Notes: generated by a model from the letters alone, not told the origin. A DNA stretch of 46,723 nt from Methanobacteriota archaeon (GCA_017885655.1 JAFNFQ010000009.1:1-46723), one strand, 5' to 3'; positions 8,313 to 17,020 are shown, counted from the first letter of the stretch. Numbers and translations are program-made.

Positions 8313-8723
8313 TCCCGATCAACTCCTCCAGTAATCGGAAGGGCAGAGTCTTGGGCGGTTGTCGATGATGTGAAGACGGAGCGAGAACGCAGGCTCTCCT
8401 GAAAGCTGTGCAGCAATTCTTCGATTCCCCCGCCTTCGCCCAAGCACTCGAGCCCCATCATTACTTGGTCTGCGGCTTATATAACTGTGTTGGTGCGGTC
8501 TTGGATATTTCGGGCTTTCACCTCTTCTCAGGTGCCAGGCAGGACGCGATTATGCCATGCGGTTGATGACGGTGCACGGTCTCCCCATCAACTCTTGTCG
8601 ATCCTCCTTCGAAACCTTTCGACTTGGATCCGAGTCACCGCGTCGGCTGCCTCCTTGCGCGCCCCGAAGTGCCATAAATGTTATTAGCCTTGATGGACCT
8701 ACGAACGTGGGAGGATGGCGGCT
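8313..8723. other. Divergent intergenic region with two TATA-like elements
   Basis: About 410 bases between divergent surface-protein genes. TTATATAA at 8477-8484 is a symmetric TATA box that could serve the minus-strand gene with a long leader. CATAAATG followed by TTATTAG at 8673-8687 is a plausible promoter for the plus-strand gene at 8724. No coding sequence is supported here. Confidence 0.45.
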
Positions 8724-10352
8724 ATGTCGGATGGAGAGACAGCTGACAGTCCAGCGGTGCGTGAGTCGTCTGCCGGACGGGGAAAGGGCAAGAAGATCGC
8801 GGCTTCCTTGGCGGCAGTCGCAATCATTTGTGCGGCAGTTGCCGCTGTCATTCTGACGCTGCCGCCACAGTCACCCTCCGAACTCCCTTGCGACCGCTCG
8901 GAGACCATGCCGATTGATTTCAGCTCCGTGACAAAGGCCGGGACTCCGCCCTTCAACAACAGCGCCTCCTGGGAAGTCACGTGCGTCAGTCGGCGACTCG
9001 CATCGGCAACCTCGTACGAGGTGCGAATCCACAGGTCCATCGACGCGTCGTGGTCGTCGCCTCAGCCTCTGGTCTTCGGCACAATCGTGATGCTGGACCA
9101 GATAGCCCGGACGATAATCACCGACGCCGATGGAAACGGAAAGCTGTCGGAGGGCGACATTTTTCTGGTATACGGAATGGAGGATCACTATTACTGGGTG
9201 TTCTATGTTGTGTCTGCCGAGCATCCCGAGGGCCTGGGAGCCGCCAACTGGGACACGAAGTCAGCGCTGCCGACGATTGCCTTCTCGCAGCCGACCTATG
9301 GCGGCACTCCAGGGGTCAACGCGACCGTGAGCTGGAACGTGGTCAGCACGGTGCAGCGGACATACTCGTTCTCGCACTACAAGGCTCAGATCAAAAAGGA
9401 TGGAGTCTCGCTGGTTCTCAGCCCGAAGACGCTCTCCGGCAACGCAGTCTTGATCTTCGGGGCGTTCGATTACGATGTTAAATTGATAGTGAGCGATCTG
9501 ACGGCGGATGGGAACCTGACCGTCGGTGACAGGTTCTCCGTCTATCAACTGCCTTCGGGCCATTCGTGGAACTTCACCCTATTCTGGTTCCAGGACTCCG
9601 TTGAGCTGGAGTGGATCGATTGGACGACTGCGCAGATGCCACGACCGGTCGTCAAGTTCAGTACGGTCACCAAGGACGGCACCCCGCCGTTCAACAACAC
9701 CGCGAATTGGACGGTCGCGGAGGTCTCCGGCCCCGCCTATACGCTCAATTCATACGGGGTGACCGTGGCGGAGGACGGCAATACTCTCACAGCCTATCCG
9801 TTGAACCTGACAGCGGGCCATGCGATGGCGTACGGGGCAATCGTGAGGGTGTTATTCGGCGATCTCGGAGGAGACGGCGTGCTCACCGTGGGAGACTCCT
9901 TCCTGGTCTACGGGATGCCCGAACCCCACGCCTGGAGTCTCGCCTTGTCATGGTGGCATGACAGCACCATCCTTGCCTGGGCCAATTGGACCGCAGGTCC
10001 GACAAAGCCAATGGTGGCGTTCTCGAGCCCGATACAGGGCGGATCCGGGACGAATCTCACTATGAGGTGGGCCGTTGCCGCCAGCTCTGGCTCCTGCGTG
10101 TTTTCACTGTTCGAGGTGCAAATCGAAATGGATGCAGTCCCCGTCGGACCTGCCGTGGTCTTGTCGGCTGGTGCGGTGATTTCACTAGGGGGGACCGTCA
10201 GCCTGATACTCAGCGACGCGAACATGGACGGGAAGCTCACCGCGGGGGACATGTTCTTCGTCTACGGCATGCCGAGCGCCCACATCTGGAAGTTTCACCT
10301 GATATGGGTTATGGACGGCACAGATGTGCAGACATTAACCTGGAATACATAG
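8724..10352 (+). CDS. Membrane-anchored surface protein with four EF-hand-like repeats
   Basis: 542 residues, not a family I can name. A short cytoplasmic, lysine/glycine-rich N-terminus precedes one membrane segment (IAASLAAVAIICAAVAAVIL), so the rest is outside the cell. Four repeats of ~120 residues follow, each starting with a beta-strand segment such as FSSVTKAGTPPFNN and ending with an Asp-rich loop and an aromatic tail: DADGNGKLSEGDIFLVYG, DLTADGNLTVGDRFSVY, DLGGDGVLTVGDSFLVYG, DANMDGKLTAGDMFFVYG. The loops look like dockerin or EF-hand calcium loops (D-x-[DN]-x-D-G-x-[LI]-x-x-G-D). Many N-x-[ST] sequons. ATG 8724 lies 9 bases after GGGAGG; ATG 8715 is an alternative. Confidence 0.7.
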   Translation: MSDGETADSPAVRESSAGRGKGKKIAASLAAVAIICAAVAAVILTLPPQSPSELPCDRSETMPIDFSSVTKAGTPPFNNSASWEVTCVSRRLASATSYEVRIHRSIDASWSSPQPLVFGTIVMLDQIARTIITDADGNGKLSEGDIFLVYGMEDHYYWVFYVVSAEHPEGLGAANWDTKSALPTIAFSQPTYGGTPGVNATVSWNVVSTVQRTYSFSHYKAQIKKDGVSLVLSPKTLSGNAVLIFGAFDYDVKLIVSDLTADGNLTVGDRFSVYQLPSGHSWNFTLFWFQDSVELEWIDWTTAQMPRPVVKFSTVTKDGTPPFNNTANWTVAEVSGPAYTLNSYGVTVAEDGNTLTAYPLNLTAGHAMAYGAIVRVLFGDLGGDGVLTVGDSFLVYGMPEPHAWSLALSWWHDSTILAWANWTAGPTKPMVAFSSPIQGGSGTNLTMRWAVAASSGSCVFSLFEVQIEMDAVPVGPAVVLSAGAVISLGGTVSLILSDANMDGKLTAGDMFFVYGMPSAHIWKFHLIWVMDGTDVQTLTWNT

Positions 10353-10385
10353 TCCGTCGCCGGGATGGGTGATGAAAATCGAGAC

Positions 10386-10403
10386 GGCCCCTCTTTCGGG
10401 GCC
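10386..10403 (+). terminator. Stem-loop downstream of the four-repeat gene
   Basis: GGCCCC (10386-10391), a 6-base loop and GGGGCC (10398-10403) form a perfect GC-rich hairpin 33 bases after the stop codon. There is no following T-run, so it may be a 3' end stabiliser rather than a true terminator. The rest of 10353-10634 holds no gene; TTTATAG near 10596 is a plausible promoter for the next gene. Confidence 0.4.
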
Positions 10404-10634
10404 ATCGGGGAGAGCGGTAGTCATGTCTATTTCATCGGCTCCGGGACCGGCTTGACCGGTTCGACCAGCCCGACCTCGCCGCCTTGGTCGCTGGATATTC
10501 GGATTCTACTTCGGAAGAAGAATTGCATACTCGATGCGGAACGCTGGGATTCCACACTCTCGGGCAACTCTCCGACGGAGGGACGACATCATGTCTTTAT
10601 AGCTCACACCATTGACCGTCGGCGAGGGAACAAC

Positions 10635-11177
10635 GTGGCAATGCCAAAACCTTCGAACAGACTGTCAATCGTTGCGCTTGTGATTGCGATCGTCGCGCTC
10701 GTCTTGGGACCGGCTTCGGCGCTGCTGATCCCGGGACGTGAGGGGCCGACAGGGCCTCAGGGACCACAGGGGAACGGCACGATCATGGCATATTCCTCAA
10801 CAGGGACGAATTCAACGGTCGGGACGAGCTGCGCGGTGAAGATGCAAATTGCCATCCCAGCCACATCATCTGGCAACATCGTGGTGAACGTCTGGTCCTA
10901 CAACCATATAGATCACACCTCGGGCGTGACAGACTCGCTCTGGTACAAGGTCTCCGACACCACGGCGGATTGCAGCGCCGATGAGTATCTGGGAGCATGG
11001 GACATCGAATCTCCCTTGCCGACCGCCCAATATAGGAACCAACTCTGGCCTCAAAGGAGTTTCTCAGTCTCTGCGGGGACGCACACGTTCCACCTCAATG
11101 AGATCATGAAAGCGGGACAGGACACCGGCGACCTGTTCGTCCGTGGAAACATGGTCGCGGTCTTCTACCCATCATAG
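10635..11177 (+). CDS. Short collagen-like membrane-anchored surface protein
   Basis: 180 residues. After a short N-terminus there is a signal anchor (LSIVALVIAIVALVLGPASA), a brief collagen-like stretch (GPTGPQGPQG) and a ~125-residue globular beta domain ending in GNMVAVFYPS. The same three-part layout and the same final residues occur in the protein at 42472-43431, so the C-terminal domain is a paralogous head. Head domains of this kind on collagen-like stalks are often trimeric; that is inference here. The GTG at 10635 is 6 bases after GGCGAGGG; ATG 10641 is the alternative. An open frame extends upstream to 10365 but lacks protein character. Confidence 0.7.
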   Translation: MAMPKPSNRLSIVALVIAIVALVLGPASALLIPGREGPTGPQGPQGNGTIMAYSSTGTNSTVGTSCAVKMQIAIPATSSGNIVVNVWSYNHIDHTSGVTDSLWYKVSDTTADCSADEYLGAWDIESPLPTAQYRNQLWPQRSFSVSAGTHTFHLNEIMKAGQDTGDLFVRGNMVAVFYPS

Positions 11178-11347
11178 CGGCCATGGCTGGCTGAGGTCGG
11201 TCTTGGAGGGTGGACGGGCGTTCCCGCAACATTCCGCGATTGCCCGGAGGTCCGTCCGAGGTTCGGTTCCAATGTTGAATCTCAAGGGACGGAAGGAAGC
11301 TAATGAGGAGTGACGGAAGACGTGACCCGAGTGCAGGGACTTTTCGA

Positions 11348-12496
11348 CTACGCGACTGTCCATAGAACCGCGTGGTCCGGTCCGGATGCCGTACTGCTCC
11401 CCCCGCACACCTGACCCCGGTTGTTGAGACCCTCAGCGTAGCTGCCGCCCCCATCGAGAGCCCCGAGGTCAACCAACTCCCGGCCCGTCCATAGAACTGC
11501 GTGTGGCATGCCGGAGGGCGTGCGGCTGTCACCCGAGACCTGCCCGTGCTCGTTAATCTCGAGGCCTGTGTCGGAGGTTGTTCCAATCCTACCGAGGTCG
11601 ACTATCTCTTCCGGGGTCCAAAGAACGAGGTGGATTTCGCCCGAGGCTGTGTAGCTGAGCCCCGCCACCCGGCCCGCGCTATTGATTCCCGTGGCCTGGC
11701 TGTAGTCTCCCCCTAAGGTTCCTAGGTCCTTCATCACTCCGTCCGACCACAAGAAGGCGTGGGTCTCACTCGAGGCGGTAAGGCTCAAACCAACCACTTG
11801 GCCCCGGTTGTTCACTGCGGCCGGGACGCTCAATCCCCCGCCCAGGTCGCCCAAGTCAATCATCGTGCCATCGGACCAAAGGAAGGCGTGATTCTCGCCC
11901 GAGGCGGTGGTGCTGTGCCCGGCCACATGGCCCGCGTTGCTGATGGCGACAGCCCAGCTTGTCTCGCCGCCCAACGTGCCGAGGTCCTCGATCGTACCAC
12001 GGGTCCAGAGGAAGGCGTGAGACTGACCGTCCGCCCTAGTGCTCGAGCCAACGACCTGCCCCGGTTCATTGATGTCTGATGCTTCGCTCCACCTGCCACC
12101 AAGGGTTCCAAGGTCAGACATCACGCCGTCAGTCCATAGAAATGCATGAGTCTCTTGCGATGCGGTGGAGCTCCTACCAACGACTTGTCCCCGATTGTTT
12201 ACCGCCATCGCGATGCTCGAGCCTCCGCCCAAGTCGCCCAAGTCGAACATTCTTCCATTGGACCATAGGAATCCGTGCTGGCGACTGGAGGGAGTTGAGC
12301 TCTCTCCGACAACCTGGCCGCGGTCGTTGAGGGCGTTGGCATAGCTGGAGCCTCCGCCAAGATCACCAAGGTCCGTCAGTCGAACACCGTGAGGGTCGCT
12401 GGAGATCGCCGGACCTTGGGCTGGAACTGTCGCCATCGACGCAAGGATGACTGCTGCGAGAAACAATGTGCTAGCCGAAGAGCTTATTCCGGTCAT
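11348..12496 (-). CDS. Secreted HAF-repeat beta-propeller-like protein
   Basis: 382 residues with a signal peptide (ASTLFLAAVILASMATVPAQG). The mature part is almost entirely eight ~43-residue HAF repeats, each built as DLG-x-LGG, a G-[QHR]-V-x-G strand and H-[AG]-[FV]-LW, for example GQVVGRSSTASQETHAFLW. The regular spacing suggests a propeller. The eighth repeat stops at HAVLWTVA, shortly after its HAxLW motif. HAF repeats are known from extracellular bacterial proteins of unknown function. TATAG-containing sequence lies at about 12527-12533 upstream. Convergent with the collagen-like gene, 170 bases apart. Confidence 0.82.
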   Translation of the reverse strand: MTGISSSASTLFLAAVILASMATVPAQGPAISSDPHGVRLTDLGDLGGGSSYANALNDRGQVVGESSTPSSRQHGFLWSNGRMFDLGDLGGGSSIAMAVNNRGQVVGRSSTASQETHAFLWTDGVMSDLGTLGGRWSEASDINEPGQVVGSSTRADGQSHAFLWTRGTIEDLGTLGGETSWAVAISNAGHVAGHSTTASGENHAFLWSDGTMIDLGDLGGGLSVPAAVNNRGQVVGLSLTASSETHAFLWSDGVMKDLGTLGGDYSQATGINSAGRVAGLSYTASGEIHLVLWTPEEIVDLGRIGTTSDTGLEINEHGQVSGDSRTPSGMPHAVLWTGRELVDLGALDGGGSYAEGLNNRGQVCGGSSTASGPDHAVLWTVA

Positions 12497-12597
12497 TTCT
12501 GCACCCTCAATGATAATAGGAGTTCAAACTATATGGACTTCACCATGCGGTCCCGTCGTTCTCTCTGGTGCCGCTCGTCCATGGACAAGCGTCACTC

Positions 12598-12734
12598 CGC
12601 CCGTCAATATCCATTAATCCCATTTCCGCCCACACCTCCCCTGCATGCACCCGAGTCAGCGCATCTACTGCACCAAGAGCGAGGAGCTGAAGGGAAGGAG
12701 GATAGTCCTCGGCATCACAGGCAGCATCTTCTAG
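12598..12734 (+). pseudogene. Remnant of a second coaBC 5' end with promoter
   Basis: From the TATA-like CCATTAAT (about 12611-12618) through 28 codons starting at ATG 12645, the sequence matches the promoter and start of the intact coaBC gene at 14354. The coded residues run MHPSQRIYCTKSEELKG, then RRIVLGITGSI, with five base differences over 84 by eye. Homology ends sharply at about 12728 and a TAG follows at 12732. The rest of the gene is missing here; the minus-strand gene at 12731 begins at the break. Confidence 0.85.
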
Positions 12735-13192
12735 ACGTGTTTCATTTCAATCTTCGTCGACAAGGTTCTTGTCAGAATCTCCTTCGCGAGCCTGATTTGG
12801 TTCTTGTCTTTCCAAAGGGCGCTTTTCATGAACGCGAAGAAGACATATCGCTCCTTCATCCAAAGTTTCAACATCGGCATAGTCAGCCCGCTGATCCCGG
12901 CATTGAATAGTCCGCGGTCCACATCCTCGTACATCACCTGGAAGTTCTTCGGATGGGCCGCCAAGATCCGATCGAACATGTCCGAGGGATAGGTCAGACC
13001 AACGGGCAAATGTATCTTCATCCGGCCCGATGCCCCGTCAATCAATGCCGCAAGCTCAGCAACCGGGGCGGCCCCTGTTTTGAACGCGATTATCCGACGG
13101 TCCGTGAAGATAAGGTTATAGTCCGTGAGCTTGTAGCGAAGCAACGCGAGGGTTCCCACGACATTTTCCTGGCGTGGCGACGCAGCGTCCAT
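12731..13192 (-). CDS. Hypothetical PH-like domain protein
   Basis: 153 residues, no recognised family name. The segment YNLIFTDRRIIAFKTG resembles the signature strand of bacterial PH-like domains (LTDRRLI-type), while the C-terminal half is predicted helical and basic (LWKDKNQIRLAKEILTR). No signal or membrane segment. ACAATTAAGG at about 13218-13226 gives a TATA box about 30 bases before the ATG at 13192, suggesting a leaderless message; ATG 13201 is the alternative start. Its stop codon touches the breakpoint of the coaBC remnant, so it belongs to the block inserted between the two operon remnants. Confidence 0.55.
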   Translation of the reverse strand: MDAASPRQENVVGTLALLRYKLTDYNLIFTDRRIIAFKTGAAPVAELAALIDGASGRMKIHLPVGLTYPSDMFDRILAAHPKNFQVMYEDVDRGLFNAGISGLTMPMLKLWMKERYVFFAFMKSALWKDKNQIRLAKEILTRTLSTKIEMKHV

Positions 13193-13265
13193 CAACGTCA
13201 TCTCATGTTGTCAGAGGCCTTAATTGTTCTTGCCTGAGACGCATTGGCTTTGCGTCTGTCCCGCC

Positions 13266-13390
13266 ATCAACATCTATTAAGACCCCGAAAACCCCCGCAT
13301 AATGCGAAACGCTCCAGGCTCGCTGTCTTGCTCTGTTCCTTGTCCCCCAAGCTCCCGCCTGGAAACGGGCGGGGGCACCTTTTCCCTCTC
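13266..13390 (+). ncRNA. Candidate small RNA or short leader transcript
   Basis: CATCAACATCTATTAAG at about 13266-13282 closely resembles the coaBC promoter (CATCAACACTTATTAAT). About 70-80 bases further on, CTCCCGCC (13352-13359) and GGCGGGGG (13368-13375) form an 8-base-pair stem with one G-T pair, followed by TTTT at 13380-13383. Promoter plus hairpin plus T-run suggests a short transcript. An in-frame 55-codon ORF from ATG 13302 is also open but has no recognisable features. Confidence 0.3.
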
Positions 13391-13486
13391 GGAGCGTGGC
13401 GTTCCGCTCGACGCCTGCAGTTGGCTCTTTAGATTACCAAGAAGCTTGTTTCGACACCAGTACCGCTGAAATACAACCTAGCGGAT

Positions 13487-14254
13487 ATGCCAAACGGCAT
13501 GTACCGCGCATCATCGTGGGACAAGTCCGAGAGGTACCGCCGGTTCGTCGTTGCGACGATGCTGCGGAGGAGGGTCATAGGCTGGGGGAGCTTCTTCTTC
13601 ATTCTCTTCTCTCCGGTCGTGATGTTTGCGTCGCTGGACGATTTTCTCCTCTTCGACGCGTACTTCGGTGTCTACTTCCTGTTCGTCTTAGTAGGTGCTA
13701 TATTGGCGAAACGTCCTGCGGGCTCGAAAGCCGGTCTCTGGCTGGAAGTCGAGCTTTTCAGCCCGGTCTACACATTCTCCCTCATGCTGCTTTCCGGACT
13801 CATGGCGGCACTCCTGCTCTTCTGGCTCATCTCCGTCAAATTCGCCGTTCAGTTCCAGATAATCTTCATCGATTATTCGCCAATGCTCATCATCCTCCTT
13901 ACCATGCTCGTAGCCATGTACCCGCTCCGAAGGTACCGGAGGAGAAAGTATGAGAATGTGCGCGTCCGCTTCGTACGGGGAAAGGGGGACGATGTGGTGG
14001 CCGCCATTCGCTCAGGACTCGACTCCGCCAAGATAGACTACCGGTATTCGGTCAGCGGATCCCAGTGGACGACGGTGAGACCCTCGTTCCTGTTCGGAAG
14101 CAGCCCGAGGCGCGTCGATGTCAGGATGGTGAACCGCTGGAATGTGGCGGTATACAAGACCGTGGATCCCATTTCCGGCTGTGTGATCTCGCCGACGATA
14201 GATGGCGTAATTGACGATTCACTCGATGCCTCGGAGAAGACCGGCCCCCGATAG
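13487..14254 (+). CDS. Hypothetical four-helix membrane protein
   Basis: 255 residues of unknown family. Four hydrophobic segments are visible: about 31-50 (VIGWGSFFFILFSPVVMFAS), 55-75, 93-113 and 118-142. A basic stretch (LRRYRRRKYENVRVR) then leads into a ~100-residue soluble C-terminal domain on the cytoplasmic side by the positive-inside rule. No catalytic motif seen. It sits upstream of coaBC on the same strand but is separated from it by the coaBC promoter, so it is a separate transcript. It is part of the block between the two operon remnants. Confidence 0.65.
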   Translation: MPNGMYRASSWDKSERYRRFVVATMLRRRVIGWGSFFFILFSPVVMFASLDDFLLFDAYFGVYFLFVLVGAILAKRPAGSKAGLWLEVELFSPVYTFSLMLLSGLMAALLLFWLISVKFAVQFQIIFIDYSPMLIILLTMLVAMYPLRRYRRRKYENVRVRFVRGKGDDVVAAIRSGLDSAKIDYRYSVSGSQWTTVRPSFLFGSSPRRVDVRMVNRWNVAVYKTVDPISGCVISPTIDGVIDDSLDASEKTGPR

Positions 14255-14319
14255 TTGGCGGCCCCAGGCGTAGTGCAGATGGTTATGCGGTGAATCATTC
14301 ATCTTCAGTCCATCAACAC

Positions 14320-14327
14320 TTATTAAT
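14320..14327 (+). promoter_or_regulatory. TATA box of coaBC-pok
   Basis: TTATTAAT centred about 30 bases before the ATG at 14354. Archaeal transcription starts about 25 bases downstream of the TATA box, so the transcript would begin at or next to the start codon (leaderless). Confidence 0.6.
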
Positions 14328-14353
14328 CCCCTTCCCGCCTACGCCTCTCCAAC

Positions 14354-15550
14354 ATGCACCCCAGTCAGCGCATCTACTGCACCAAGAGCGAGAAGCTGAA
14401 GGGAAAGAAGATAGTCCTCGGCATCACCGGCAGCATCGCAGCCGTCGAGGACGTGAAGCTCATCCGCGAGCTCATCCGCCACGGAGCCGACGTCGTCCCC
14501 GTGATGAGCAGGGAGAGCACGCGCATCGTCCACCCCAACTCGATACATTTCGCGTCAGGCAAGGTCCCGATCATCGAGATAGACGGCTCGGTGCCCTACG
14601 TCGACCTCTGCGGCGAGGGCGGCAGCGCGAGCCTGCTCCTCATCGCCCCCTCCACCGCCAACACGATCTCGAAGATCGCCTGCGGCATCGACGACACGCC
14701 GGTCACGACGTTCGCGACAACCGCCATGGGCTCGGACGTCCCGATCATGATCGCACCCGCCATGCACGAGTCGATGTACGCCAACCCGACCGTGGCGGTG
14801 AACCTGGACATGCTCCGGAAGGTCGGTGTCGAGTTCATCGAGCCGAAGTTCGCGGAGGAAAAGGCGAAGATGGCGGACATGGAGGATATCGTCGCGGCGG
14901 TGATCAGGAGGCTGGGCCCTCACGACCTCGACGACAAGAGGGTCGTGGTCATCGCCGGCTCGACCGAGCAGCCGATCGACGACGTCAGGGCGATAACGAA
15001 CAGGAGCAGCGGCGGCACCGGGATCGAGCTGGCGAAGAGCGCATACGAGCGTGGCGGGAAGGTCGAGCTCTGGCTCGGGAGACACGAGGCTCCGGTCCCC
15101 TCTTACATTGAGGTCAAGGAATTCTCCACGATCGAGGAGCTCGAGAAGCTCGTCAAGGGCATGAAGTGCGACTACTGCCTCGTCCCCGCCGCGATCTCGG
15201 ACTTCACCACGAAGAAGGCGAAGGGCAAGATACCATCGAGGAAGGGAGCGCTGAAGCTCGATCTCACCCCGACGCCGAAGGTCCTCAAGTCGATCAGGTC
15301 GAAGACGAAGGGCGTCGTCGTCGGCTTCAAGGCGGAGTATGGCGTCACCGCCAAAGACCTCTCCGAGAAGGCGAAGGTCATGGTCAAAGAGTCGAAGCTC
15401 GACTTCGCCGTCGCGAACGACCTCAGGGACGTGAAGAGAGACAGGACGAAAGTGATCATCCTGGACTCCCGCGGCGGCAAGAGAGAGGTCGAGGGGACGA
15501 AGTCGTCCGTCGCCGACAAGATCTGGAGCGCAGTCCTGCATGGTCTCTAG
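14354..15550 (+). CDS. coaBC: Bifunctional CoaBC: phosphopantothenate-cysteine ligase / decarboxylase
   Basis: Two consecutive steps of coenzyme A synthesis: ligation of cysteine to 4'-phosphopantothenate (CoaB) and FMN-dependent decarboxylation to 4'-phosphopantetheine (CoaC). 398 residues. N-terminal flavoprotein domain: GITGSIAA at 23-30, the catalytic-histidine region VHPNSIHF at 59-66, and the substrate clamp APAMHESMY at 134-142. C-terminal ligase domain: VVVIAGSTEQPIDDVRAITN, SGGTGIELAKSAYERGG, and the PAAISDF plus lysine-rich KKAKGKIPS segment. It overlaps pok by 11 bases, making an archaeal CoA operon. Its first codons and promoter are duplicated as a remnant at 12598-12734. Confidence 0.95.
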   Translation: MHPSQRIYCTKSEKLKGKKIVLGITGSIAAVEDVKLIRELIRHGADVVPVMSRESTRIVHPNSIHFASGKVPIIEIDGSVPYVDLCGEGGSASLLLIAPSTANTISKIACGIDDTPVTTFATTAMGSDVPIMIAPAMHESMYANPTVAVNLDMLRKVGVEFIEPKFAEEKAKMADMEDIVAAVIRRLGPHDLDDKRVVVIAGSTEQPIDDVRAITNRSSGGTGIELAKSAYERGGKVELWLGRHEAPVPSYIEVKEFSTIEELEKLVKGMKCDYCLVPAAISDFTTKKAKGKIPSRKGALKLDLTPTPKVLKSIRSKTKGVVVGFKAEYGVTAKDLSEKAKVMVKESKLDFAVANDLRDVKRDRTKVIILDSRGGKREVEGTKSSVADKIWSAVLHGL

Positions 15551-16412
15551 GGCTGAGGCGTTCTGCCCCGGTCACATCACCGCCTTCTTCGAGATATGCC
15601 CTGATGCCGATCCCCGCCGCCGCGGCTCGAGGGGTGCGGGCTTGTGCACCTCTCTCGGAGTCAAGACGGAGGTCAAGGTCAGAGAGGCTGCCCGCCAGCG
15701 CATCAGGATCTTCCTGGATGGAGAGGAGGAGAAAGCTGAGACTACCCTGAGGGCAGTCAAGAAGCTCGTCGGGGACAGGAGGCTGGAGGTCTACGTCCTG
15801 AGCGAGGTGCAGCTGCCTGTCTCACAGGGGTTCGGAATGAGTGGGGCCGGGGCGCTGAGCACCGCAATCGCGTTGAACGAGGCGGGGAAGCTCGGACTCT
15901 CGCGGGACGAGGTCGTCGGTGTCGCACACGAGGCCGAGGTGGAGTCGCTGACCGGGCTCGGGGACGTCTTACCGCAGTCCCTTGGCGGGATGGACCTGAG
16001 AATCGAACCCGGCGGCCCGCCGCACGGGGTCGTCAAGAGGTTCGAAGTGGCGGTCCCTTTGCTCCTGTGCGTCATCGGCCCGCCGATGCTCACGAAGTCA
16101 GTCCTCCACGACACCGAGAAGGCGAAGGTCATCAGCGCGGAGGGCCGCCGCTGCGTCGAGGAGTTCAAGATGGCACCTACACTTGAGAATCTCTTCGTCA
16201 TCGGGCGGGATTTCGCGGTCAAGACCGGATTGGCGGGGAATCGCATCCTCGAGGCGATCGACTCCTGCGCCCCCTACGGCAAGGCGAGCATGTCGATGCT
16301 GGGGAACAGCGTCTTCTGCATTGGGAACGCGGAGATGCTCGCCACCATACTTTCCCCGTATGGGCAGAGGCTGAAGTGCGAGGTGGATCAACGGGGCGCC
16401 AGGATTCTCTGA
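15540..16412 (+). CDS. pok: Pantoate kinase (archaeal, GHMP family)
   Basis: Phosphorylates pantoate to 4-phosphopantoate in the archaeal CoA route, where phosphorylation precedes beta-alanine addition. 290 residues. The N-terminal substrate segment is CPGHITAFFEI, the GHMP phosphate-binding loop is LPVSQGFGMSGAGALS near residues 92-107, and the third motif is GLGDVLPQSLGGM. It starts inside the end of coaBC, so the genes are translationally coupled. The partner phosphopantothenate synthetase is not in the window. The last ~40 codons are duplicated as a diverged remnant at 17085-17212. Confidence 0.92.
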   Translation: MVSRAEAFCPGHITAFFEICPDADPRRRGSRGAGLCTSLGVKTEVKVREAARQRIRIFLDGEEEKAETTLRAVKKLVGDRRLEVYVLSEVQLPVSQGFGMSGAGALSTAIALNEAGKLGLSRDEVVGVAHEAEVESLTGLGDVLPQSLGGMDLRIEPGGPPHGVVKRFEVAVPLLLCVIGPPMLTKSVLHDTEKAKVISAEGRRCVEEFKMAPTLENLFVIGRDFAVKTGLAGNRILEAIDSCAPYGKASMSMLGNSVFCIGNAEMLATILSPYGQRLKCEVDQRGARIL

Positions 16413-16471
16413 TGCTGCTGGATTGCGCCAGTAGCGTTACGGGCATGAATCTGCTCAATCCTTGAGATTCT

Positions 16472-17020
16472 TCAATGAACGCTCAATCGGAGAATCCGTG
16501 GCCGCCTGAAGACGCACCACATGGAATGGGGAGGCTCATAGTATTCCTTCGGGTACAGCTGTATCCTCTCTCCTCTCTCGTTTTCGAAGAAGGCGTCCAC
16601 TATGTCGTCAGGTTCATAGCCAGGAGGGACCGATACGAATTCGTAGGAGTTGCCGCCCACGTGGACAAACCGTCTTCCGTCTCGAAGGACGAACGTGACT
16701 ATAGTGCCGCCCATGCGCGTCTCGCCATGCTCCTGCATCTTCTTCTCGATGTCAACGGGGGTCTTGGATGGGCTCGGTCGGATGGATTTCACCGATTCGA
16801 TCTCAATGAAAAGATCCTTATTCCCGAAGAAGCCTTTGAACATCTTCCGATACACGCTCTCCTCCACGAACAGGACGCATGGCAAATTGGTTCCATCCAG
16901 CTGTTCGACCATGCACGGGTAGGCGTCGTCGTTGGCCCGCGGAAGCCGATTCAGCTCCTTCCACAATGCTGGCGGGATTTCCTTTGCGTGCTGCCAGAAA
17001 TGCGGAGCCTTCCTCGCCAT
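16472..17020 (-). CDS. Hypothetical protein
   Basis: 182 residues, unrecognised. The ATG at 17020 is preceded by GGAGAGAGAG, a likely ribosome binding site, and by an AAATAG element near 17060. An upstream in-frame extension to 17233 runs antisense through the pok remnant and is not credible coding sequence. Visible features: a helical start (FWQHAKEIPPALWKELNRL), an EEx-V segment, a beta-rich core (GGTIVTFVLRDGRRFVHVG) and an acidic C-terminal region followed by basic FRRPRILRLSVH. No signal or membrane helix. It lies between intact pok and its 3' remnant. Confidence 0.6.
   Translation of the reverse strand: MARKAPHFWQHAKEIPPALWKELNRLPRANDDAYPCMVEQLDGTNLPCVLFVEESVYRKMFKGFFGNKDLFIEIESVKSIRPSPSKTPVDIEKKMQEHGETRMGGTIVTFVLRDGRRFVHVGGNSYEFVSVPPGYEPDDIVDAFFENERGERIQLYPKEYYEPPHSMWCVFRRPRILRLSVH

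Noticed and set aside
10367-10460. C/D box small RNA suggested by GTGATGA near 10371
   Set aside because: No CTGA D-box or second box pair at suitable spacing follows.
12598-12734. A real short gene of 29 codons
   Set aside because: It is a truncated copy of the coaBC start that stops at the homology break, so it is called a remnant.
14555-15541. 328-codon open frame opposite coaBC
   Set aside because: Antisense shadow created by the strong third-position G/C bias of coaBC.
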